Of a stretch of DNA of 64,000 bases, positions 18,001-26,563 are shown in pieces. Position 1 is the stretch's first letter. Every line of letters begins with the position of its first letter. Both the position numbers and the translations under genes were made by a program. The notes below the pieces were generated by a model, which worked only from the letters and a program-made list of their open reading frames with translations, had not been told where the DNA came from and did no database searches. Source of the stretch: JANXSS01 sp043729515 (GTDB lineage Bacteria; Pseudomonadota; Gammaproteobacteria; Burkholderiales; Burkholderiaceae_D); contig JAYTLK010000076.1 in the NCBI GenBank assembly GCA_043729515.1, positions 1-64,000 of the forward strand, given 5' to 3'.

Positions 18001-18402
18001 GTGATCGAACAACCCACTCCGCGTCATGCGCCGCCCCTCGATACGCCGGGCCTGATTGCAGGCATCAGCGGCATGGCGCGCAATCTTGGCGGCCTGATCG
18101 TCAGCCGGGTCGAACTGGCTGCGCTCGAGCTGTCTTCAGTGCGCAACAATTTGCTGAAGCTGGTCCTGGTCGGCGCCATCGGTATCTTCACGGCCTTGTT
18201 TGCATTGGCTTACTGGACCGGTCTGGTGGTGTATCTGGCGTGGGATGCGTTGGGCTGGAAAATTTTGTTCATCATGGCTGCACTGTTCACCGCAGCGACC
18301 GTTGCCGTGGTGCTGTATGCCAAAGCAATGCTGTCCGAAGGCAAGCTCTCGATTCCGGCCACCATGGCGGAACTGGGACGTGACCGCGATGCACTGCTGT
18401 AA
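18001..18402 (+). CDS. Phage-holin-like DUF1469 (YqjE-type) membrane protein
   Basis: The 133-residue protein has two membrane segments (about residues 50-75 and 85-108) with a short loop, and belongs to the holin 3-6-like group that usually accompanies DUF883 genes. Despite the family name it is a chromosomal membrane protein of unknown role, and no phage genes are near. The start is GTG at 18001. It lies 63 bases after the DUF883 gene and 15 bases before the next. Confidence 0.85.
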   Translation: MIEQPTPRHAPPLDTPGLIAGISGMARNLGGLIVSRVELAALELSSVRNNLLKLVLVGAIGIFTALFALAYWTGLVVYLAWDALGWKILFIMAALFTAATVAVVLYAKAMLSEGKLSIPATMAELGRDRDALL

Positions 18403-18417
18403 TTCGAGAAAGCTGTC

Positions 18418-18999
18418 ATGAGCGATGCCAAGAAGCCTGTGATCGAGAAATCGTTTGAAGAGCGCAAGAAAGCGCTGATTGCACAGGGTGCCGATCGGCG
18501 CGCCGGAGTCGATGCCTCGATTGCGGTCATCCGTAACAACCTGCATGCCGACAAGCTGGCGAAAAGCGCCATGAACCACATGACGGCCAAAGCCTATGGT
18601 GCGGTGGACCGGTTGTTCGGGCGGCATCATGTCGACAAGGTGGACCTGTCCACCGACCTGGGTGACGATTCCACCGCCTACGATAGCGAGACCGGCGTCG
18701 CTGCGCGTTTTTCCAACCTCACGAACGGCAACCACGCAACGGGTAAATTCATCGCCACCGTACGGCGTTTCTTGCCGCTGGCGGCGACAGCGTTGTCGAT
18801 CATGCGTCGGCGTCGGCTGATCATGCCGGTGTTGCGTGGCGCGGCAGTATTGGGTGGAATCGGCGCTGGCGCTTATTTTTTCTATCGTCACAGGCAGCGC
18901 ACCAGTGAGATGGCGGAAGACGATGCGGTCCTGCCGTATGGATACCCGACCGACGCATCCCAATCCGGCGTGCTGGACGGGCTGGGACAGCTGCACTGA
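18418..18999 (+). CDS. Uncharacterised protein in the DUF883/holin-like operon
   Basis: This 193-residue protein is not recognised as a named family. A charged N-terminal half is followed by a basic RRRR-containing segment and one likely membrane span at about residues 139-156, then an acidic tail. Its place resembles the YqjK position of the elaB/yqjD-yqjE-yqjK arrangement, but it is longer and not clearly related. It is the last gene before a strong terminator. Confidence 0.7.
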   Translation: MSDAKKPVIEKSFEERKKALIAQGADRRAGVDASIAVIRNNLHADKLAKSAMNHMTAKAYGAVDRLFGRHHVDKVDLSTDLGDDSTAYDSETGVAARFSNLTNGNHATGKFIATVRRFLPLAATALSIMRRRRLIMPVLRGAAVLGGIGAGAYFFYRHRQRTSEMAEDDAVLPYGYPTDASQSGVLDGLGQLH

Positions 19000-19047
19000 G
19001 TCTGCTTTGGCGCTTTTGCGCTTTTGCGGAGGCAGGATTGAAACAAG

Positions 19048-19072
19048 AAAGCCGGCTGAATGCCGGCTTTTG
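19048..19072 (+). terminator. Rho-independent terminator of the DUF883 operon
   Basis: A perfect 9-base-pair stem (AAAGCCGGC and GCCGGCTTT) with a 5-base TGAAT loop is followed by a short T run. The A-rich 5' side means it could also work toward the cytochrome gene on the other strand. Confidence 0.9.
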
Positions 19073-19157
19073 TCATGGTGCTGCAGTTTGGAAAGAGCGT
19101 GCTGCCGAACCCTGGCGTTGATGTTTGCCACGGCAGGCATCAGCGCCTGCCGCCTGT

Positions 19158-20084
19158 TTATTTTGCTGCAGCCGTCATGTAGTCGACGGCAGCCTTGACT
19201 TCGTCGTCCGATGCGGCCGATCCGCCTTTTGCCGGCATTACGCCAGCCTTGCCTTGATAGCCTTTGATTGCATGCTCGTACAGGGTCGGTGCGCCTTGCT
19301 TGATGCGATCGGCCCACACAGTCTTGTCGCCGAACTTCGGTGCACCGGCTATACCGGCTGCGTGACAGGCCTGGCAAACGCCTTCGTAGAGTTTTTTGCC
19401 AGCGTCAGCCGATATCTTCATCGGCGCTGCGGCAGCAGGTGGAGTTGAAGCGGCGGGAGCTGGCGCGACTGCGGGAGCAGCAGTGGCAGCCGGGGCGGCC
19501 GGGGCAGCCATTGCAGCAGACGAAGCGCCACCATCCGCAGTTGGAGCGGCAGCCGTCGCGACAGCAGCAGGAGCAACCTTGGCAGCCGGTTCGACGAATT
19601 TCGCGCCTGCCGCATTGCCCATGTAGGCCACGGCACGGGCAACTTCGACATCGTCCAGATCCGGATTGCCGCCTTTTGCCGGCATGGCGCGGATGCCAAC
19701 AACGGCATGCGAGACCAGCGTGTCGTAGCCTTGCGCCAGACGGGCCGACCAGGCGGCAGTGTCACCGAACTTCGGCGCACCGGCCGCGCCGGCAGTATGG
19801 CAAGCGGCGCACACGGCTTTGTAGACTTCGGTACCGGTCTGCAGAACGCGCGGCGCGTTCACGTCCTTGAGCGTGAAGGCTTGATCGGCCAATGGCTGGA
19901 TCCGGCTCACCACCGCCGCATTCGACTGCGACTCCGAACCGGCACCGCCAGTGCTGACGTTTGTCACGTACTGCACCAGCAACACGATGCAGACGATGGG
20001 GATCAGGAAGCCGGCGACAATTGCCGCGACCAGCTGTTTTGGCGTCCGGATACCGGACTCATGCTCGTTTTGTGCGTCACTCAT
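19158..20084 (-). CDS. Membrane-anchored dihaem cytochrome c (c5-type)
   Basis: The 308-residue protein has an N-terminal membrane anchor (about residues 19-41). Two class I cytochrome c domains follow, with CAACH at 92-96 and CQACH at 237-241, each followed by a MPAKGG stretch supplying the axial methionine. A long Ala/Pro-rich linker (about 165-222) joins the domains. It should carry electrons in the periplasm near the inner membrane, probably to an oxidase or reductase. The partner is not in the window. Confidence 0.92.
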   Translation of the reverse strand: MSDAQNEHESGIRTPKQLVAAIVAGFLIPIVCIVLLVQYVTNVSTGGAGSESQSNAAVVSRIQPLADQAFTLKDVNAPRVLQTGTEVYKAVCAACHTAGAAGAPKFGDTAAWSARLAQGYDTLVSHAVVGIRAMPAKGGNPDLDDVEVARAVAYMGNAAGAKFVEPAAKVAPAAVATAAAPTADGGASSAAMAAPAAPAATAAPAVAPAPAASTPPAAAAPMKISADAGKKLYEGVCQACHAAGIAGAPKFGDKTVWADRIKQGAPTLYEHAIKGYQGKAGVMPAKGGSAASDDEVKAAVDYMTAAAK

Positions 20085-20323
20085 TATTTCCTCGGAACGA
20101 TCTCAGATAAGACAGCTTCGGCAGATGCGAATTGCAGTGACCGGAACAATCCGGCACCGGCAGTGCATCGTTGCCATTATTCTTATTTACAACTAATGCA
20201 AACCCTCGATTATAGACGACATGACCTTGCTTTGGTATGTCAGCGATCCGCTTTTCCTGGACGCCGGCATGGACGCGCTAACGGAAAAACGGTATCCTTC
20301 GTGCCTCGCAACGCAGTTCCGTC

Positions 20324-20399
20324 GCGGCTGTAGCTCAGTGGATAGAGTATTGGCCTCCGAAGCCAAGGGTCGCTGGTTCGATTCCAGCCAGCCGCACCA
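20324..20399 (+). tRNA. tRNA-Arg (CCG)
   Basis: A complete 76-base cloverleaf with encoded CCA is present. The acceptor stem is GCGGCTG paired with CAGCCGC. The anticodon CCG is at 20357-20359 in the loop CTCCGAA, and the T-arm is GGTTCGATTCC. A small lipoprotein gene follows 39 bases downstream. Confidence 0.97.
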
Positions 20400-20438
20400 G
20401 GTTCTCCGTGCCGCGTCACCGCCCTGACAAGGATTTCC

Positions 20439-20627
20439 GTGTCCTGCAAGCCGTTCCAGAAATTCTTGTCCATTGCCGTCGTCACCTTGTTCGCCATCGG
20501 TTTGAACGGTTGTGGTGTCCTTGCCGCACCCTGCCGCCTGGCCTCGGCTGCCATCAAGATCGTCCCGGTCGTCGGCCATGTGGCTGCCCTGCCGACCGAT
20601 GGGTGTGCGGCAATCATCGATCCCTGA
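20439..20627 (+). CDS. Small lipoprotein, DUF6726-like
   Basis: The 62-residue protein has a hydrophobic N-terminus and a lipobox-like LNGC at about residues 22-25. A conserved tail follows with CGVLAAPCR, VPVVGHVAA and PTDGCAAIID. Such tiny lipoproteins of unknown function are common in Burkholderiales. The GTG start at 20439 has AAGGA 5 bases upstream. It lies 39 bases after tRNA-Arg and before a terminator, so it may be read through from the tRNA promoter. Confidence 0.75.
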   Translation: MSCKPFQKFLSIAVVTLFAIGLNGCGVLAAPCRLASAAIKIVPVVGHVAALPTDGCAAIIDP

Positions 20628-20696
20628 AGTTCTCGCATTGTTGCCAGCGCGTTCATGCCCGCCGGCAGCCGCGCCGACATCATGGTTCGCTACCGA

Positions 20697-20722
20697 AAGC
20701 CCCGCTCCTGCCGGGCTTTTTT
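20697..20722 (+). terminator. Rho-independent terminator
   Basis: AAAGCCC pairs with GGGCTTT across a 9-base loop and runs into a T tract. It ends the small lipoprotein transcript. Confidence 0.85.
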
Positions 20723-21061
20723 CATTTTCGTGTGCTGACACTCGTAGGTTTGCGGAGGTCGACAAGTGCCGTCGCGGCTGGTCCGGTCAGTCTCGACAGG
20801 CGCATTTCATCGGTCTTACATTGTCGGCATTTTTGACGGACTCATCTGCAAGTTCGGGATTTCTTTACGCTGGAAATCGATTCATCGATCAAGGCGGCGC
20901 GGTGTTCAAGGGGCGAGATGATCTTGTGTCGTGATGATTGATCCATGACTTGCGGCTTGTCTTCCATGCCTGATAAAAAGCTTGATGTAAGTCACTCTCG
21001 AAAATTCTGTTTCTGATTTTCGTCGAGCATCGCATCTGCATTCTCCTAATCATCCAGCTCG

Positions 21062-21099
21062 CGACACTCATTATTGTCGGAAATGTTGACGCTTTGTCA
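21062..21099. promoter_or_regulatory. Possible enhancer-binding sites (two inverted repeats)
   Basis: CGACA-N8-TGTCG (21062-21079) and TGAC-N5-GTCA (21087-21099) stand 55-90 bases upstream of the sigma-54 promoter. That is a usual place for an activator of sigma-54 RNA polymerase. Whether PrsR or another regulator binds them is inference only. Confidence 0.4.
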
Positions 21100-21153
21100 T
21101 GCCGCGTTGCGGGGCTCTGTTCCAAGTCATTGATTCAATACGCATCGCCTCCT

Positions 21154-21170
21154 TGGAACGCGACTTGCTA
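21154..21170 (+). promoter_or_regulatory. Sigma-54 (RpoN) promoter of the PEP-CTERM gene
   Basis: TTGGAACGCGACTTGCT has the invariant GG (21156-21157) and GC (21168-21169) exactly 10 bases apart and differs from the TTGGCACG-N4-TTGC consensus at one base. Transcription should start near 21181. Sigma-54 control of PEP-CTERM genes through PrsK/PrsR is known in exosortase-bearing bacteria. Confidence 0.8.
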
Positions 21171-21349
21171 AATGGTCGATCTCGACATTTACCATTAGTT
21201 ACAAGGAAGTCGTATTGGCGCAGGCGGTGTTCTTCCGCAGCCTTCGCGACAGTGGCTTTTTGGTAGAGATCGAACCAGTGGAAAGGCCGGACGCGGCCGA
21301 TCCGCGAAAACAAGCCGCTTTTCTCAAGTCACCCATTCAAGGAATCCGC

Positions 21350-22219
21350 ATGAAATCGACTCACCTGATCCTGAAGACGATGGCATTCGCCGTTGCCCTC
21401 TCGAGCGCTTGCATTGCCCAGGCAACACCCTATTCCTACGCAGACATCACCTTTTCCAACCTGACCCTGTCGGGCCTGAGTTCGCCGAACTTGACGATCA
21501 CGGGCGGCCAGGTCACCACCAGCAGCTCGGCAAACTATGGCAATGCGCCGGGCGAGTCGCGCTCTTCCGATGGCTCGCTGCAAACTGGTTCCGACACCTT
21601 GCAATCGCGCGCCGGCCCTGGCCCGTTCCCTGGCGAAAATAACTACGGCAAGGCCCTGCTGTCGAATTTCGGCACCCGCGGCGATGCGCAGATCACCGGC
21701 AATCTGGTCAGCGGCAGCCCGCCGCTGACCGTCAACGCTGTCTCGGAAGGCCATCTGCTGTCGGCCGTCAACACGACATCGGCTGCCTCCGCTGCCGGCA
21801 CCAGCACCGGCTTTTCGTTCAACTTCAACGTCACCTCGCCAACCACCCTGACGCTGGCTTTCTCGGCCCAGGAAATCCTCAATGTCCTGACGACTGCCGC
21901 CGGCGATGGCGCGAGCGCTCAGGTCAGCTCCAGCTTTTCGATCACCCGCAGTGACGGCACCGTGCAGGAATTCCGGCCGAACGCCCTGCAAGGCGCGCTG
22001 ACTTTGTCGAACATCGGCAGTCTGATGACCGACAGCGGGCTGCAATCCTTCACCCATGATTTCGTGCTCGGCACGGGCACCTATGAATTCAGTTTCCTGA
22101 CCGGCACCCAGGAACGCCTGCAGGCACGGATTCCTGAACCGGCGCCGCTGGTGCTGCTGGGAATCGGCATGCTGGGCTTTGCCGCGTCACGCATGCGCAA
22201 GGCAGACAAGCACGCGTAG
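21350..22219 (+). CDS. PEP-CTERM sorting domain protein
   Basis: The 289-residue protein has an N-terminal signal peptide (residues 1-27) and a Ser/Thr/Gly-rich beta-type body. The last 30 residues carry the PEP-CTERM signal, made of PEPAPLVLLGIG, a hydrophobic span and basic RMRK. Such proteins are sorted and processed by an exosortase, usually with exopolysaccharide export. No exosortase gene is in the window. The ATG at 21350 with CAAGGAA upstream is chosen, and the 45-codon upstream extension lacks these marks. A sigma-54 promoter lies 180 bases upstream. Confidence 0.92.
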   Translation: MKSTHLILKTMAFAVALSSACIAQATPYSYADITFSNLTLSGLSSPNLTITGGQVTTSSSANYGNAPGESRSSDGSLQTGSDTLQSRAGPGPFPGENNYGKALLSNFGTRGDAQITGNLVSGSPPLTVNAVSEGHLLSAVNTTSAASAAGTSTGFSFNFNVTSPTTLTLAFSAQEILNVLTTAAGDGASAQVSSSFSITRSDGTVQEFRPNALQGALTLSNIGSLMTDSGLQSFTHDFVLGTGTYEFSFLTGTQERLQARIPEPAPLVLLGIGMLGFAASRMRKADKHA

Positions 22220-22263
22220 ATCGACAACGCACAGGCCGGATTGCTTCAGCAGTCCGGTTGTGG

Positions 22264-22305
22264 AATGACCTAAAGAATGATGTAAAGAATGAAGCAAGGA
22301 ATGAC
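22264..22305 (+). repeat. 12-base tandem repeat after the PEP-CTERM gene
   Basis: Three and a half imperfect copies of a 12-base unit with AATGA at its head and AAAG or AAGG at its end stand between the PEP-CTERM stop and its terminator. They look non-coding. Confidence 0.7.
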
Positions 22306-22313
22306 GAAACACC

Positions 22314-22337
22314 AGCCGCTCGCATGGGCGGCTTTTT
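22314..22337 (+). terminator. Rho-independent terminator of the PEP-CTERM gene
   Basis: AGCCGC pairs with GCGGCT across an 8-base loop, followed by five T residues. It abuts the stop codon of the convergent mpg gene. Confidence 0.85.
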
Positions 22338-22921
22338 CATTTCCGATTGCGAAACGGCTTGCTCAGAAAACGCGAGCCTGCCAACCCGAACCGCCACGGC
22401 ATGTCGACCGCCTTGGAAATGCCGATGCGCGGCCCGGTCAGAGTCACCACCGACGCCGGCGCTGCAGTCACTGAAAACGGCGGCGCATCGAGCGGGCGGC
22501 CATTGCAGGCGTGCGTGATGGCCAATGCCTGCGTCAACCGCCCCGGCCCGGCGCACAGCAGGCGTACATCGTCCATCCCGCGGCGCTCCCGCATGCATGC
22601 AAGGCCCGCCAGTGGCTCCAGTGCCCGCAGCAGCACTCCGGCGCCATGGCCGACCTCGCGGCAGACGAAATTCAGGCACCAGTGCATGCCGTATGACCGG
22701 TAGACATAAGCGTGGCCAGGCGGGCCGAACATGGCGCGGTTGCGCTCGGTCGGCCCGCCGAAGGCATGCGACGCCGGGTCGTCATGATCATAGGCCTCGG
22801 TTTCGACGATACGTCCGCCGACGCCATCGACCAACAGGATCGCGCCGATCAGCCGTTCGGCCACCAGCACCGATGGCGCGGAGAAATCGATGCGAACAAC
22901 GCCGTCGATGGGCAGAGTCAT
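22337..22921 (-). CDS. mpg: DNA-3-methyladenine glycosylase (AAG/Mpg family)
   Basis: This base-excision enzyme removes alkylated purines. The 194-residue protein follows the AAG family, with the ETEAYDHDDPASHA stretch holding the catalytic glutamate and YVYRSYGMHWCLN in the core. A GPGRLTQAL region occurs later. It is alone on the - strand between a convergent PEP-CTERM gene and the 3-hydroxybutyrate oligomer hydrolase. Confidence 0.93.
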   Translation of the reverse strand: MTLPIDGVVRIDFSAPSVLVAERLIGAILLVDGVGGRIVETEAYDHDDPASHAFGGPTERNRAMFGPPGHAYVYRSYGMHWCLNFVCREVGHGAGVLLRALEPLAGLACMRERRGMDDVRLLCAGPGRLTQALAITHACNGRPLDAPPFSVTAAPASVVTLTGPRIGISKAVDMPWRFGLAGSRFLSKPFRNRK

Positions 22922-23000
22922 GCGGCAATCCTAACGCAGGTCGGCGCGAAATCGTCAGGCGCCTGCCGGCGGCCGAACGGATCGACGACATCACGTGAGC

Positions 23001-23028
23001 AAAAAAAACCCGCCACATGAAGGGCGGG
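23001..23028 (-). terminator. Rho-independent terminator on the - strand
   Basis: Read on the - strand, a CCCGCC/GGCGGG stem with an 8-base loop is followed by eight T residues. It lies 125 bases beyond the stop of the 3-hydroxybutyrate oligomer hydrolase gene and before mpg. I see no gene in 23029-23152. Confidence 0.88.
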
Positions 23029-23152
23029 CAATAATCCGACCTTGGCAGGAAGGAGGAGACAGATGCATTCTAGCGGTTCGGATCGCGCGGCGTTATCAGT
23101 GCAACGCTGATCCGGCTGTAGGAATGCTTGACCTGCAATGTTGCCTTGTCAC

Positions 23153-25237
23153 TCAATCGGGGATCGTGACGACGCTCTCCGTGTAGGTGATCCGATCGGC
23201 TGCGGCCGGTGTCGCCTGGATTGGCGGCACGTTGGCGGCGCTGATCGGATTTGCCGTTACGCCATTCGTGCCACGTGGCGTGGTGCGCACTACTTGACTT
23301 GGTGGCAGCGGGGCCCCGGATTTCAGGTTGGCATACATCAGGTCCAGCGCCTGGATGAAGTAGCGGTGGACGGGCACATAGCGCGAATCGAACCCACGAA
23401 AGCCAAGGAAGGCATCGAAATGCTGGCCGTTGGTGATCTCGATGTACGACAGATGGCTGGCGGTGCCTTCGACCATTTTGTTGACGCCATAATATGGCCG
23501 GGAGGCGAAAGCCACTGGAATCAGCGTATCGGAGCGACCGGCGACGATCAAGGCCGGCTTGCCACGCAGATTGGCAGTGCGGAAGGCTTCGGCGATGCCG
23601 CCTTGCACCCGCTTGGCACTGGCGCTGGTGCCGACCGCCAGTTCACGCTGGCACAGTGCGCCGTCGATGTTGTAGTCCTTCATGCCGGTGCTCGGGCTGA
23701 TGGACGCATTATCGATTGCCGGGCCGCCGACACTGTTGTTGTTGAAGATGGCAATGCCGGCGGTCGCGGGAATGCCGTTGCCGGTACCAAAGGAGGTCGG
23801 CAGGCCGGCCGTGCCACCGGAATAACTGAAGCCGCAGAGGTTGTCCTTGACGCTGGAGCGGCTGTAGGTATTGCTGTAGGTCGTGGCGATCGCCGGCGTG
23901 GCGAAGGAATACATCGACGCCTGCAGCTCTGCGCTCTCCGGCTGCCATCCTGCGGCAATCAGGTTGGCCATCGCGCTGGCCGCCTGTTCCGAGGTCGTCG
24001 TGCCGGTCACCAGGCCATTGCTTTTCAAGGCAGCACAACGGGCGGCGGCGATCGTCGGGTTGATGGTGTTGAAGGCATTGGTCGACGGCGACACCAGTGC
24101 AGCGCACGGCTGGAGCAGGTTGGCCAGTGTGAAATATTCATACAGCGGCCGTCCGTTGCCGACCAGGCTGCGCGCACCGCGCTTGACGGTCAGGGTCGGC
24201 TGGCCGGCAACGGCCGGGGCCAATTGCACATGCGGTTCAGCCACGGCAACGCCGGAAATCAGGCCGGTGGTGTCTTGCTCGGCCGCGGCAAGTGCTGCGC
24301 CGGCGCCATTCGAAATGCTGGACGCGATGACAATGGTGTTGCGCGAATCGAGCAGCGGCTGGCGAAGGCTGCCGGCGCCGAATTTGTCATTCAAGACGTA
24401 ATAGGCGAATTCGATCGACTGCAGCGTCCACTTGCCCCAGTCTTTTTCCGGATTCTGCTGTGAATGCGCATGCTTGACGGCGAAGCGGTTCGGCGTGGCG
24501 GCATTGAAGGCGGCGCGCTCGGCATCCGTCAGGGCGGCGGTGAAGTTGGAATTCTTGCCGGCGGCGGCGGCATCGCTGCGCACGCCGTTCTGCAGGTTGA
24601 CGGTGTTGTTCTGCAGGTCGTCGATGCCGTTGCCGGTGCCCTTGTCGGTGTAGGCCACGGCGCAGCCATGCTTCAGACCCCATTCGCCGGAACTGCCGAT
24701 GGCGCCATAGACACCGCGCGAGCCGCTCGAGGTGCCGGTGATGATGCAGGCGTTGGCCGGATCGAAGGTCGATGGCACCTGGACCATCATGGTCACGTTC
24801 TGGTTGCCGGTGCCGTCGTCGGAGTAAGCGATGTATTCGGTGCCGGCAATCAGGCCTTCGGAGGCGGTGGCATTGCCGTTGATGTCGACGTTGGGACCAT
24901 ACAGCGTGCCGTAGCCGCCAGCCGCCGAAATGTCGAGCACGGCACGGTAGTTGTTGAAAATGGCCAGGCGCCGCAGTTCGGCAGCGGTCGGCTTGAGTGG
25001 ATCAGCTACGGCCGGTGCTGCGCCGCCAAGCTTCGTCTTGCCCAGGCCGGCGGTCAGCAAATCATCGCTCACGCCATCGTAGACGGTTGTGGAAACATTA
25101 CCGAGATAATAGGGTTTCGTGTTCACGCCGTCGGCATGATTGCTGCCGCAGGCGGAAAGGAGAAGCGTTGCGCTGGCAACGGCAATGCTGGTGCGGATGG
25201 TGTTGCCGATGATGACGGCGGTGCCGAATGAATGCAT
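23153..25237 (-). CDS. D-(-)-3-hydroxybutyrate oligomer hydrolase
   Basis: This enzyme splits short 3-hydroxybutyrate oligomers released from polyhydroxybutyrate into monomers. The 694-residue protein matches the 3HBOH family in length and in the stretches around FNNYRAVLDISAAGGYG and SSGSRGVYGAIG. The likely nucleophile serine is in SSISNGAG. The N-terminus has a hydrophobic signal with a lipobox-like SAC, which suggests export. The start at 25237 has AGAGGGA upstream, and the 13-codon longer frame is less likely. A phasin-like gene and thiolases elsewhere in the window fit a polyhydroxybutyrate-using lifestyle. Confidence 0.9.
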   Translation of the reverse strand: MHSFGTAVIIGNTIRTSIAVASATLLLSACGSNHADGVNTKPYYLGNVSTTVYDGVSDDLLTAGLGKTKLGGAAPAVADPLKPTAAELRRLAIFNNYRAVLDISAAGGYGTLYGPNVDINGNATASEGLIAGTEYIAYSDDGTGNQNVTMMVQVPSTFDPANACIITGTSSGSRGVYGAIGSSGEWGLKHGCAVAYTDKGTGNGIDDLQNNTVNLQNGVRSDAAAAGKNSNFTAALTDAERAAFNAATPNRFAVKHAHSQQNPEKDWGKWTLQSIEFAYYVLNDKFGAGSLRQPLLDSRNTIVIASSISNGAGAALAAAEQDTTGLISGVAVAEPHVQLAPAVAGQPTLTVKRGARSLVGNGRPLYEYFTLANLLQPCAALVSPSTNAFNTINPTIAAARCAALKSNGLVTGTTTSEQAASAMANLIAAGWQPESAELQASMYSFATPAIATTYSNTYSRSSVKDNLCGFSYSGGTAGLPTSFGTGNGIPATAGIAIFNNNSVGGPAIDNASISPSTGMKDYNIDGALCQRELAVGTSASAKRVQGGIAEAFRTANLRGKPALIVAGRSDTLIPVAFASRPYYGVNKMVEGTASHLSYIEITNGQHFDAFLGFRGFDSRYVPVHRYFIQALDLMYANLKSGAPLPPSQVVRTTPRGTNGVTANPISAANVPPIQATPAAADRITYTESVVTIPD

Positions 25238-25439
25238 GGTGTCCCTCTGTCGAGTGTGGTTTTTATGGATGATCAACTGGCGCTTCTATGGCGCGTTGCT
25301 TGCCGCATGTCGGTGCGGCGAGTTGTTTTATCATAATGACAGCGGCCCCAGGAGTTTTTTCTGCGAAAGTCGGTCCGAGCATGCAGCTGCCAACTGCGTG
25401 CTGCATGCCGGCCCCCTTGACTCTTTTCCGGATCAACCG

Positions 25440-26174
25440 ATGCCACTTCAACGCCACCGCTTCGCCAATGCCGATCTGGCCGCCGACGCCTTGGCCGGCG
25501 CCATTGCCGCCGACCTGCGTGCCGCACTGTCGCAGCAATCACGTGCCTTGCTGTTGGTTTCCGGCGGGCGCAGTCCGATACCGATGCTCGCCGCCCTGGC
25601 TTGCCAGTCAGTCGATTGGGCGCGCATCGACGTCTCGCTGGTAGACGAACGCAGCGTGCCGCCCGGGGATGAGGAGGCAAATGCGCGGCTGATCCACCAG
25701 CATCTGCTGACCGGTGACGCTGCCGCCGCGGGCTGGATTGCCCTGATGCCGGATGCGCTGTTCAGGCAGGCGTCCGATCCACTGGCCGCCGCCCAGGCTG
25801 CAGCCGACCAGGCGAATGGCGAAGCGCGGCTGGCGAACGCAACCGTGATCGTGCTGGGCATGGGCAACGACGGGCATACGGCATCGTTATTCGTCGATGC
25901 GCCGCAGTGGCCGCAGGCATGCCTGACCACGCGGCGCTATGTCGCGCTGCAGCCGGCCTGCGCGCCGCATGCGCGCGTGAGCTTGTCGTTGTCGGCATTG
26001 CTTTCGCAACGGCGCTGTTATCTGTGGGCGGTGGGTGCGGAGAAATCCGCCACGCTCGCACGCATCGAGGCTACCGTTGCGCTGGATGATTCGGCTGCCC
26101 GGTGCGCACTGGCCGGACCGATCGCCTGCCTGCTGGCCGACCCCGGGATGATGGTGGAAGCGTATTGCGATTGA
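25440..26174 (+). CDS. pgl: 6-phosphogluconolactonase
   Basis: Pgl hydrolyses 6-phosphogluconolactone in the oxidative pentose phosphate or Entner-Doudoroff route. The 244-residue protein has SGGRSP near residues 41-46, VDERSVPP around 66-73, and the GMGNDGHTASLF signature near 140-151. The open frame runs 100 codons further upstream, overlapping the divergent gene, but the ATG at 25440 gives the family N-terminus. No zwf or edd gene is adjacent. Confidence 0.93.
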   Translation: MPLQRHRFANADLAADALAGAIAADLRAALSQQSRALLLVSGGRSPIPMLAALACQSVDWARIDVSLVDERSVPPGDEEANARLIHQHLLTGDAAAAGWIALMPDALFRQASDPLAAAQAAADQANGEARLANATVIVLGMGNDGHTASLFVDAPQWPQACLTTRRYVALQPACAPHARVSLSLSALLSQRRCYLWAVGAEKSATLARIEATVALDDSAARCALAGPIACLLADPGMMVEAYCD

Positions 26175-26211
26175 AAAGGCGATGCGACTGGCAGCGTCTT
26201 TCGTCGGTCGC

Positions 26212-26550
26212 TCACTGCAGGCGGTTGATCAGCCTGCTGCGCTCCGGATCAAGCGTCGTGAAGCGCAGGCCAAGGCGAAAGCCGTCGGTACCATGGCAGG
26301 TGTTGTAGACGACCTCAACATCGGCGGCAATGTCGTGCAGCTTGCCGGCCATCGCAATCTGGAACACGACGTGACAAGCCACGCCGGCCGCCAGCGATTG
26401 TGCAGACAACAAGCTCAGGCCGGCAACGGAAATATCGGTCGTGCGTGCCTGGACAATGTTGCCATTGCTGAAATGCAGGACCGCGCGGCTGCGCAGAATC
26501 TTGCGCTGGTGCGATGCGGCGCGTGCGCCGTCCAGAACCGGACTTGTCAT
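26212..26550 (-). CDS. PilZ domain protein
   Basis: The 112-residue protein is a stand-alone PilZ domain, a fold that often binds cyclic di-GMP. An RxxxR-type motif (QRKILRSRAV) is near residues 16-25, and TDISVAGLSLLS matches the D/NxSxxG motif near 38-49. The start at 26550 is chosen because the longer frame lacks a ribosome site. It follows the phasin-like gene by 13 bases on the same strand. Confidence 0.85.
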   Translation of the reverse strand: MTSPVLDGARAASHQRKILRSRAVLHFSNGNIVQARTTDISVAGLSLLSAQSLAAGVACHVVFQIAMAGKLHDIAADVEVVYNTCHGTDGFRLGLRFTTLDPERSRLINRLQ

Positions 26551-26563
26551 CGTATCTTTCCGC

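Larger units (their letters stand above)
20723..21349. other. Long non-coding region upstream of the PEP-CTERM gene
   Basis: No gene is supported in these 627 bases. The only + strand open frame of note is an upstream extension of the PEP-CTERM gene without a ribosome site. The stretch is AT-richer than its surroundings from about 20830 to 21200. It contains two spaced inverted repeats (21062-21099) and a sigma-54 promoter (21154-21170). The predicted 5' leader of the downstream gene is about 165 bases. Confidence 0.7.

Noticed and set aside
18001..18402. Prophage remnant from the holin-like gene
   Set aside because: The DUF1469 family is a normal chromosomal partner of DUF883 proteins, and no other phage gene is present.
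20324..20399. tRNA-Arg as an integration site with an attachment repeat
   Set aside because: No integrase gene and no second copy of the tRNA 3' end were seen nearby.
23138..24463. A 441-codon + strand frame opposite the 3-hydroxybutyrate oligomer hydrolase
   Set aside because: Composition is rich in Gly, Arg and Ala, as expected of antisense frames in GC-rich genes, and the - strand gene is clear.
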